Notes under the pieces: generated by a model
Seen by the model: only the letters and a program-made list of their open reading frames with translations
The model's database searches: none
What the model was told of the DNA's origin: nothing
Position numbers and translations under genes: made by a program
Shown: positions 1-5,874 of the stretch, in pieces
Numbering within the stretch: position 1 is the first letter of the stretch
How the letters are laid out: every line of letters starts with the position of its first letter
Source of the DNA: an uncultured Ruminococcus sp.
GTDB taxonomy: Bacteria; Bacillota; Clostridia; Oscillospirales; CAG-272
DNA length: 5,874 nucleotides
Assembly: GCA_902797125.1 (NCBI GenBank)
Contig: CADBRS010000204.1
Location: 1-5,874, forward strand
Direction of reading: 5' to 3'

Positions 1-1
1 C

Positions 2-118
2 TACGACGTCTCGAGCATATGCAACGCGATGAACTATGATCTGATCGAATCCGCAGGCTTCATTGAGATCTGGCAGCTCAGATCCTACGTGCCTGCGTCC
101 GAGGAAAGCAATCCTTAG
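2..118 (+). CDS. C-terminal end of an unidentified protein (5' partial)
   Basis: The frame starting at base 2 is open from the window edge to a TAG at 116-118 and gives 38 residues, beginning YDVSSICNAMNYDLIESAGF and ending EESNP. The other forward frame from base 1 stops at bases 37-39. The codon use resembles the downstream genes, and the stop lies 11 bases before the pth start with the pth ribosome binding site in between, so this is very likely a real gene end in the same operon. I do not recognise the family. The tail is soluble-looking, with no membrane segment, and has an acidic, probably flexible last seven residues. It does not resemble the C-termini I know for the genes often found before pth, such as ribose-phosphate pyrophosphokinase. 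The start and the bulk of the protein lie outside the window. Confidence 0.7.
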   Translation, partial: YDVSSICNAMNYDLIESAGFIEIWQLRSYVPASEESNP

Positions 119-125
119 AGAGGGA
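119..125 (+). promoter_or_regulatory. Ribosome binding site of pth
   Basis: The bases AGAGGGA at 119-125 (core GAGGG at 120-124) sit 5 bases before the GTG at 130. They lie directly after the stop codon of the preceding gene. This is the main evidence that pth starts at the GTG and therefore carries an N-terminal extension. No ATG is available near the point where the family usually begins. Confidence 0.65.
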
Positions 126-129
126 TACC

Positions 130-765
130 GTGAACCGTTTATTTGAACTTTTCAAAAAAATCGAAAAAAAGCCTGAAGACAAGGAACCCGTCTCGTATCT
201 CGTGGTCGGCTTGGGCAATCCCGGGCTCACCTACGACAAAACGCGCCATAACGCGGGCTTCATCATGCTGAGTGCCTATCTGGAGTCTCACGGGATCCGG
301 GCGGACCGGAGCCGTTTCGACGCCCTCGTAGGCGAAGGACGGATCGGGGATCACCGCGCCCTCTTCATGTTCCCTCAGACTTTTATGAACAACTCGGGCA
401 AAGCCGTGTCCGCGGCTGCGAAATACTATAAGATACCCCTGTCTCATGTCATCGTGATCTGCGACGACATCAATTTGGACGTGGGCCGGATGCGCATCCG
501 CGCGCAAGGCAGCGACGGAGGTCAGAAAGGGCTCCGGAGCATCATCGAGTATTTCGATTCGGAGGATTTCCCCCGCATCCGTATCGGGGTTGGCCAGAAA
601 CCGACTCCCGAATATGATCTGGTCGACTGGGTCCTCTCCCACTTCACGGAAGACGACCTCGGCAAATTGAAAGCGCTGAGTCCCTACGTCGAGAAAGCGC
701 TTCTAAAAATCACGGAAGGAGATATCCCCGGCGCCATGCAGGACTGTAACGGGGTCAGCGTCTGA
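130..765 (+). CDS. pth: Peptidyl-tRNA hydrolase (Pth)
   Basis: Cytoplasmic esterase that cleaves peptidyl-tRNAs dropped from ribosomes, freeing tRNA and peptide; it is called spoVC in Bacillus. The 211 residues hold the family motifs in order: GLGNPG at 27-32, RHNAGF at 39-44, PQTFMNNSG at 82-90 and the CDD strand at 111-113. By alignment with E. coli Pth, the key residues Asn10, His20, Met67-Asn68 and Asp93 correspond to N30, H40, M86-N87 and D112, all present, so the enzyme is probably active. Two features are odd. The loop normally reading GGHNG is GGQKG (130-134), replacing E. coli His113 and Asn114. Also, about 20 lysine- and glutamate-rich residues precede the usual start. The GTG start at 130 is chosen for its ribosome binding site; the next in-frame GTG (202) would cut into the first beta strand. 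The stop codon overlaps the mfd start by one base. Confidence 0.95.
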   Translation: MNRLFELFKKIEKKPEDKEPVSYLVVGLGNPGLTYDKTRHNAGFIMLSAYLESHGIRADRSRFDALVGEGRIGDHRALFMFPQTFMNNSGKAVSAAAKYYKIPLSHVIVICDDINLDVGRMRIRAQGSDGGQKGLRSIIEYFDSEDFPRIRIGVGQKPTPEYDLVDWVLSHFTEDDLGKLKALSPYVEKALLKITEGDIPGAMQDCNGVSV

Positions 766-3700
766 TGTCTGATATCCTTTCCGGTGTGATCCGCTCTTCA
801 TCGGATTACTACCAGCTCTCACAGCTCGTCCGCTCGGGTCTGACCGACCGCCATCCTCTGCCCATCCAGGTCAACGGGCTCTGCGCCGGTGCGGAAGACG
901 CCGCGCTCATCGCGCTGTACGAAGATACGAAAGATCTGCACAAGGGGCCCATGCTGCTCATTTGTGCGGATGAAAAGACCTGCTCGAGGAAAGTGACGCT
1001 CTTCCGCAATTTCGGATACGAAGCGGCCACTTTCATCAGCCGGGACCTGAATTTTACAAACGTATCCGCCTCCCACGACTTCGAAAGCGAACGCATCCGG
1101 ATCCTTTCGGGCATCGTGAGCGGCGCTTTCGACATGATCGCGCTCACGCCCGACACCGCGCTCGGGCTGACCATACCCAAGGAACGACTGATCCGGAACA
1201 CGCTCAAACTGGATATCGACCAAGAGACGGATCCGGAAGTCCTGACTCAAAACCTGCTGGATGCGGGCTATGTCCGCGTCGAGCTCGTGGAAAGCCCCGG
1301 GCAGTTTGCCCGCCGGGGAGGCATCATCGACATCTTCCCTCCCTCGGGCACTTATGAAACGAAAGAGGGCGAATCTTTCTTCAGCCCCTACCCCGTCCGT
1401 CTGGAATTCTTCGGAGACGAGATCGACCGCATGGGACTCTTCAACAGCGAGACTCAGCGAATCCGGCGGAGACTGGTGAGAGCCACGCTCCCGCCCACGC
1501 GCGAAGTCCTGCCTGACAAAGCAGCCGTCGAGCAGATCTGCCATATCGTATCCACGAGATACAAGAATGCCCAGACCGAGGGCATCCGTTCCGCTTTGCT
1601 CGGCGAACGGACTGCGCTTGAGGAAGGCATCCACGACATCCGGTTCGCGGACAAATACATCTCGGTCATTTATCCCGAAATGCACACGGTACTGGACTAT
1701 TTCTCAGAACGGACGCTGGTCTGTGTACTCAACACATCCGGCGTGGCCGAACGCATGCGTTCGGGCGAACGGGAGGCCGCTATGCAGGTCTCGGACCTGC
1801 TCGAATCCGGCACGATCGTGTCCAAATATGCCGTTTATACAAGAGGCCCGGAATATATGCGCGCCTTCCTGGTCGCTCAGGGGCCTCTGCATATCGACAA
1901 TCTGTCCTACGGGATATCCCCTCAAAAGCTGTCCGGGCTGTTCGGGTTCCGGACGCGTCAGGTCCCGTCCTATGCGGGAAGACTGCCCATGCTCAGCGAG
2001 GATCTTACGCATCTGCAGAGCGGAAAATTCAAGATCCTGATCGAGGTCGAGAACGAGATCTCGGCTGAAAATCTGAAAACGAAACTGACCGATGAGGGAT
2101 TCAAGTGCGATATCGTACGCCCGGATTCCACGCTCGACCTGAGCCCGAACCGCATCCGCATCATCTACCATCTTTCCCTGCCCGCCTTCGAACTGATCGG
2201 GCAGAAAGTCATCGTTCTCTCCCTGATCCCGGAAGCCCGGGCGGCGGGATATACCCTCAAGACACCTTCGAGTCAGGGGCGGAAGAGGCGGGCCGGACAC
2301 GGCGGCCAGGCGATATTGTCCTATGCCGATCTGCAGCCCGGAGATCTGGTCGTCCATGAGATCCACGGTATCGGCCGGTATACGGGCATGGAAACGATCA
2401 CCCAGGACGGCGTGACCCGGGACTACATCCGCATCCAGTATGCGGGGACCAATCAATTGTTCCTGCCCGTGGACCGTCTCCATATGGTCTCCAAATATAT
2501 CGGTTCGGACGCGGAAAAAGAGAATATCAAGCTGTCCAGTTTTTCAGGCGAAAGCTGGACCCGGGCCAAGAACCGGGCCCGCGCGTCGGTCAAGGAAATG
2601 GCCAAGGAACTCGTCCAGCTCTACGCGACCCGGATGAGACGTCCCGGTTTTGCCTTCCCGCCCGACGACGACTATCAGGCCGACTTCGATGCCGCTTTCG
2701 AATACCAGGAGACAGACAGTCAGCTCAACGCGATCGAAGACATCAAGGCAGATATGGAAAAAGCCACCCCCATGGACCGACTCTTGTGCGGCGACGTGGG
2801 CTTCGGCAAGACCGAAGTCGCGCTCAGAGCAGCCTATAAAGCCGTTCTGGCAGGCAAACAGGTCGCTATCCTGGTGCCGACTACCATATTGGCATTGCAG
2901 CATCTGCAGACCGTCTCCGCGCGCATGCAGCCCTTCGGGGTCAACGTGGACATGGTCTCCCGGTTCCGGACCACCCGCCAGATCGAGCAGACGCTAAGGG
3001 CATTGCGCCGTGGCGAGATCGATATCATCATCGGCACGCACCGGCTCATTTCATCTGACGTCCAGTTCAAGGATCTGGGTCTTCTGATCGTCGATGAAGA
3101 GCAGCGTTTCGGCGTCGCTCAAAAAGAAAAAATCAAACAAAAAGTGGCTAACGTGGACGTATTGACCCTGTCCGCCACTCCGATCCCCCGCACGCTGAAC
3201 ATGGCGATGGGCGGCATCCGGGACATTTCCGTTCTGGACGAAGCGCCCGGGGACCGCGTGCCCGTGCAGACTTATGTCGTCCCGTACGACGAAAAGGTCC
3301 TTTATGACGCGATCCGGCGCGAGATGCGACGCGGAGGTCAGTCTTTCTGGCTGCACAATGACATCGATACGATCACCGAAGTGGCTTTCAACATCAAGCA
3401 GGCCATACCCGAAGCCAACGTTGTGACCGCACACGGAAGAATGTCCAAAGAGGAACTCGAAGACATCTGGGCGGCCATGATCCAAGGCACTATCGATGTG
3501 CTGGTTTGCACGACCATCATCGAGACCGGCATCGATATTCCAAACGCCAACACGCTCATCGTGGAAAACGCCTACCGCATGGGGCTCTCCCAGCTCCACC
3601 AGTTGCGCGGACGCGTGGGAAGGTCCAGCAGACGAGCCTATGCCTATCTCACCTATCCCGAATATCAGGCACTCACCGAGATCTCCGAAAAAAGGCTGGA

Positions 3701-4370
3701 AGCCCTCCGGGACTTCACGGATTTCGGAGCAGGTTTCCAGATCGCGCTCCGAGACCTCGAACTGCGTGGCGCGGGCAACATGCTCGGTGCGGAACAGTCC
3801 GGACATCTGGAAGCGATCGGGTACGATCTGTTCATCAAAATGCTCAATCGCGCCGTTCTGGAAGAGCAAGGCAAGGAAGTCCCAGAAGAACCGGACTGCC
3901 AGGTCAGCATTTCCTGCGACGCCTTCATTCCCGAGACTTACGTGTCGTCTTCTGCTCAACGCATGGCGCTCTACAAGAGAATGGCCATGGTCGAGACGGA
4001 AGAAGACCAGAAAGACATCCTGGACGAACTCAAGGACAGATACGGGAAGATACCCAAACCCGCTCTCAATCTGGTGGATATCGCCCTCATCCGCACCCGT
4101 GCGGCCAAAAGCGGGATCGTGTCCATCCAGCAGGACGGCCGGACCATCCGGCTCATCCCCAAGACTTTCCAGCTCAACGCCTGGATGGACGTTCACACCA
4201 AATACAAGAACCGGCTTCGCATCGTGCTGACGGGAAAGACCTATTTCACCGTCAATTTGCTGCCGAACGAGACTCCGGGCGCGCTCCTCCTGCAGCTTTT
4301 CAAAGACTACATGGAGGCCTTCGACGCCCTTTCCGATGAAGAAAAACAGTCTATAGAAAGGAACGATTAA
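765..4370 (+). CDS. mfd: Transcription-repair coupling factor (Mfd)
   Basis: ATP-driven DNA translocase that pushes stalled RNA polymerase off template-strand lesions and recruits UvrA for nucleotide excision repair. Its 1201 residues are close to the family's usual 1150-1180 and all modules are present. The UvrB-like module spans about 1-350, with the UvrA-contacting stretch ESPGQFARRGGIIDIFPP at 176-193. A basic linker (GRKRR, 505-509) leads to the CarD-like RNA-polymerase-binding domain at about 523-585. The RecG-like helicase core has Walker A GDVGFGKT (676-683, Lys682), the DEEQ box (777-780), SAT (803-805), TTIIETGID (916-924) and QLRGRVGR (946-953). The translocation (TRG) motif lies around 993-1008, and the C-terminal autoinhibitory domain runs from about 1045. 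No motif is broken. The ATG overlaps the pth stop as TGATG. Only a weak GGGG lies 10 bases upstream, so translation is probably coupled to pth. Confidence 0.98.
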   Translation: MSDILSGVIRSSSDYYQLSQLVRSGLTDRHPLPIQVNGLCAGAEDAALIALYEDTKDLHKGPMLLICADEKTCSRKVTLFRNFGYEAATFISRDLNFTNVSASHDFESERIRILSGIVSGAFDMIALTPDTALGLTIPKERLIRNTLKLDIDQETDPEVLTQNLLDAGYVRVELVESPGQFARRGGIIDIFPPSGTYETKEGESFFSPYPVRLEFFGDEIDRMGLFNSETQRIRRRLVRATLPPTREVLPDKAAVEQICHIVSTRYKNAQTEGIRSALLGERTALEEGIHDIRFADKYISVIYPEMHTVLDYFSERTLVCVLNTSGVAERMRSGEREAAMQVSDLLESGTIVSKYAVYTRGPEYMRAFLVAQGPLHIDNLSYGISPQKLSGLFGFRTRQVPSYAGRLPMLSEDLTHLQSGKFKILIEVENEISAENLKTKLTDEGFKCDIVRPDSTLDLSPNRIRIIYHLSLPAFELIGQKVIVLSLIPEARAAGYTLKTPSSQGRKRRAGHGGQAILSYADLQPGDLVVHEIHGIGRYTGMETITQDGVTRDYIRIQYAGTNQLFLPVDRLHMVSKYIGSDAEKENIKLSSFSGESWTRAKNRARASVKEMAKELVQLYATRMRRPGFAFPPDDDYQADFDAAFEYQETDSQLNAIEDIKADMEKATPMDRLLCGDVGFGKTEVALRAAYKAVLAGKQVAILVPTTILALQHLQTVSARMQPFGVNVDMVSRFRTTRQIEQTLRALRRGEIDIIIGTHRLISSDVQFKDLGLLIVDEEQRFGVAQKEKIKQKVANVDVLTLSATPIPRTLNMAMGGIRDISVLDEAPGDRVPVQTYVVPYDEKVLYDAIRREMRRGGQSFWLHNDIDTITEVAFNIKQAIPEANVVTAHGRMSKEELEDIWAAMIQGTIDVLVCTTIIETGIDIPNANTLIVENAYRMGLSQLHQLRGRVGRSSRRAYAYLTYPEYQALTEISEKRLEALRDFTDFGAGFQIALRDLELRGAGNMLGAEQSGHLEAIGYDLFIKMLNRAVLEEQGKEVPEEPDCQVSISCDAFIPETYVSSSAQRMALYKRMAMVETEEDQKDILDELKDRYGKIPKPALNLVDIALIRTRAAKSGIVSIQQDGRTIRLIPKTFQLNAWMDVHTKYKNRLRIVLTGKTYFTVNLLPNETPGALLLQLFKDYMEAFDALSDEEKQSIERND
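4355..4362 (+). promoter_or_regulatory. Ribosome binding site of the foldase lipoprotein gene
   Basis: AGAAAGGA at 4355-4362, inside the last codons of mfd, ends 9 bases before the GTG at 4372. It supports that GTG as the start, which gives a complete lysine-rich signal peptide. Confidence 0.6.
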
Positions 4371-4371
4371 A

Positions 4372-5709
4372 GTGCAAAAAGGTACAAAAAAAGGCCTGCG
4401 TTTCACATGCCTGATCCTCTCATTGCTGATGCTTGCTTCCCTGCTGGCCGGCTGCGGCAGCAATCTGGGGAAAACCTATATGTCCCTGGGGTCACAGTCT
4501 CTGACCGTCAATATGTACGAGCTGTATCTTTCCCGCATGAAGGGACGTCTGTCCGCATACAGCTACCCCGTGGACATGATCGAGTTCTGGCAAACCGTCT
4601 TCGACTCGACCGGAACGACCTATGCGTCCTATTTCGAGTCCCAGATCCGCACCCAATGCGAGCGGACGCTGGCCGCGCTCTATCTGTTCGAAGACGTCTA
4701 TCACCTCACCTTGTCTGCCGGGGCCGTGCAGGAAGTGGACTCCTATATCGAAGATCTCATGCTGGCTGACGCGGAAGGCAGCAAATCCGCCTTCAACGCG
4801 ATCCTTGCCCAATATGGCGTCAACGTCGATATATTGAAAGAGGTTTACCTGATCGAAGCCAAGATCGAAGCGCTTAGATCCCATCTGTCCACCCTGATCG
4901 CGGACACGGTCCGGAGCGAATACTATACCAATCACTATGTCTGCTTCAAAAAGATCGTCGTATCCTCTTTCAAACTGGTCTGTGAAACAGACGAGAACGG
5001 GGACGATATCTATTACACGGACTCCACCATGTCCAAGATCTCCTACGATACCGAGAACGGCCGGACCAGACAGGACGGAAACGGGAACCTGTATGCAGAT
5101 AAATTCGGCGATACCGCCTACTATCTCGCCGAAGATATAGAAGACGGCGTAGACGAACCGAGATATGCCTACCGGACCATCGGGGCTTACCGCAACAATC
5201 TGGATGAGAACGGAGATTCCGTCGGAGATTACGTCAACTATACCGCCGCGGAAATGGCCGAACGCAAAAAGACAGCCGAAGCCTATCTGGAACAGGCCAA
5301 GACGCTGGATGACGCCGCCTTTACGGACTATGCGATGGAAGTTTCGGACAAGTTTTCGGATTCCGACAGCGGGAACGGTGCATTTCTGAATCTGGACGTC
5401 GATTATTCGGCAACCCTTCTGAACAGCATCCGTGCAGCCTTGAGGGGATCTTCTGCGGGAGATACGATCTTTTGCGAGACCGAGGAAGGTTATTACGTCC
5501 TCCGGGTCCTTCCCTTACCCGCTGACGGCTGGAACGCTGAGGACAACAAGGACTGGTTCTCTCAATTCGAGTCCGAAGTCGTGGATGAGATGTACAATAC
5601 CCTGACTTCCAAAGAGATACCCAATATTCAGTATGACGAAAAAGCCGCTGCCAAACTTCCGTCCATCAAGGATGTGGGCACGAACTGGCTGGGAACGATG
5701 TATTATTGA
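4372..5709 (+). CDS. Secreted lipoprotein, SurA/PrsA-like foldase with degenerate parvulin domain
   Basis: Probable membrane-anchored extracytoplasmic folding factor of 445 residues. The N-terminus is a lipoprotein signal: positive residues (KGTKKGLR, 3-10), a hydrophobic core, and the lipobox LLAGC with the lipidated Cys at 28. Residues about 36-183 look helical, like the SurA-type chaperone domain, and end in EYYTNHY, typical just before a parvulin core. The first parvulin strand is CFKKIVV (191-197). A roughly 90-residue insertion rich in Asp, Asn, Gly and Tyr follows (about 201-290). The rest of the parvulin fold follows at about 291-385 (AEAYLEQAK, then SGNGAFLNL, then EEGYYVLRVL). The signature histidines of both the HILV-like and GYHI-like strands are missing, with K194 and Y375 in their places, so prolyl isomerase activity is doubtful and a pure chaperone role is possible. 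A foldase gene after mfd matches Bacillota gene order. The GTG start is one base after the mfd stop. The foldase family assignment is inference from motifs; the lipoprotein call is firm. Confidence 0.8.
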   Translation: MQKGTKKGLRFTCLILSLLMLASLLAGCGSNLGKTYMSLGSQSLTVNMYELYLSRMKGRLSAYSYPVDMIEFWQTVFDSTGTTYASYFESQIRTQCERTLAALYLFEDVYHLTLSAGAVQEVDSYIEDLMLADAEGSKSAFNAILAQYGVNVDILKEVYLIEAKIEALRSHLSTLIADTVRSEYYTNHYVCFKKIVVSSFKLVCETDENGDDIYYTDSTMSKISYDTENGRTRQDGNGNLYADKFGDTAYYLAEDIEDGVDEPRYAYRTIGAYRNNLDENGDSVGDYVNYTAAEMAERKKTAEAYLEQAKTLDDAAFTDYAMEVSDKFSDSDSGNGAFLNLDVDYSATLLNSIRAALRGSSAGDTIFCETEEGYYVLRVLPLPADGWNAEDNKDWFSQFESEVVDEMYNTLTSKEIPNIQYDEKAAAKLPSIKDVGTNWLGTMYY

Positions 5710-5712
5710 GGA
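5708..5712 (+). promoter_or_regulatory. Ribosome binding site of the HD-domain gene
   Basis: GAGGA at 5708-5712 overlaps the TGA stop of the lipoprotein gene and lies 7 bases before the ATG at 5720. It fixes the start of the last gene and argues for translation as part of the same transcript. Confidence 0.65.
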
Positions 5713-5719
5713 CCCACTT

Positions 5720-5874
5720 ATGTTAACAATACAACGAGCCGAAGAACTTTTGTCTTCCCAGGTCCACGAGCTTCCCTTGATCCTGCACTCTAAGAACGTC
5801 ATGTACGCCATGGGTGCGATGGCGGATCATTTCGGAGCGGACCGCGAACATTGGATGGCGGTCGGTTACCTGCA
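5720..5874 (+). CDS. HD-superfamily hydrolase, N-terminal part (3' partial)
   Basis: The ATG at 5720, 10 bases after the lipoprotein stop and preceded by a good ribosome binding site, opens a frame that runs off the window after 51 complete codons. It has no signal peptide, so the protein is probably cytoplasmic. The sequence fits the start of small HD-domain phosphohydrolases of the HDIG type: a leading helix (AEELLSSQV, 7-15), a conserved-looking histidine in LILHSKNVMYAMGAMADHFG (H23), then an acidic-aromatic turn and WMAVGYL (45-51). In that family the last stretch is normally followed by the metal-binding His-Asp pair. Here the window ends on the first two bases (CA) of that codon, compatible with His or Gln. 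The substrate cannot be predicted; members hydrolyse phosphate esters of varied nucleotides. The assignment rests on motif spacing alone because the catalytic residues are outside the window. Confidence 0.75.
   Translation, partial: MLTIQRAEELLSSQVHELPLILHSKNVMYAMGAMADHFGADREHWMAVGYL

Noticed and set aside
2271..2330. The basic GRKRR stretch in Mfd as a possible insertion or fusion joint.
   Set aside because: A lysine- and arginine-rich linker before the RNA-polymerase-binding domain is normal in Bacillota Mfd proteins.
819..2483. Long minus-strand open frames (819-1685 and 1704-2483) opposite the mfd 5' half.
   Set aside because: Both are shadows of the mfd codon pattern, with low-complexity-looking translations and no motif.
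3506..4339. A 277-codon plus-strand frame inside mfd, rich in Arg, His and Pro.
   Set aside because: It overlaps the helicase motifs and C-terminal domain of mfd in another frame, and its composition is typical of an out-of-frame GC-rich read.
3051..4463. A 470-codon open frame on the minus strand, opposite the mfd 3' half and the start of the lipoprotein gene.
   Set aside because: It lies wholly opposite intact, motif-rich coding sequence, mostly mfd; long antisense open frames are common in GC-rich genes, and its translation shows no recognisable domain.
5710..5719. Possible terminator or promoter between the lipoprotein gene and the HD gene.
   Set aside because: The gap is only 10 bases, with no stem-loop or T-run; it holds just the spacer after the ribosome binding site.

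Overview
This is an ordinary-looking chromosomal housekeeping region. All five genes read left to right, packed with gaps of 0 to 11 bases, so it is probably part of one operon. The order is: an unidentified gene end, peptidyl-tRNA hydrolase (pth), transcription-repair coupling factor (mfd), a secreted lipoprotein of the SurA/PrsA (parvulin) foldase type, and the start of an HD-superfamily hydrolase. pth followed by mfd and a foldase lipoprotein is a well-known Bacillota (Clostridia/Bacilli) arrangement. The GC-rich codon use, purine-rich ribosome binding sites, two GTG starts and a Gram-positive-style lipoprotein signal suggest a fairly GC-rich clostridial lineage. The sequence alone does not fix the genus.

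Layout: 2-118 is the last 38 codons of an unrecognised protein. 130-765 is pth, with a GTG start and an extra charged N-terminus of about 20 residues. 765-4370 is a complete, intact mfd that shares one base with the pth stop codon. 4372-5709 is a 445-residue lipoprotein starting one base after mfd. 5720-5874 is the first 51 codons of an HD-domain protein, cut by the window edge just where the HD dyad is expected. There is no non-coding stretch over 15 bases, and I see no terminator, RNA gene, mobile element, CRISPR array or long repeat.

The genes share upkeep of the gene-expression machinery rather than one pathway. Pth recycles peptidyl-tRNAs from aborted translation. Mfd removes stalled RNA polymerase and recruits UvrA for repair. 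The lipoprotein probably helps exported proteins fold outside the membrane. I found no convincing undescribed system. The most notable points are two departures from family norms: a parvulin-like lipoprotein lacking both signature histidines and carrying a long Asp-Asn-Gly-rich insertion, and a Pth whose usual GGHNG loop reads GGQKG.
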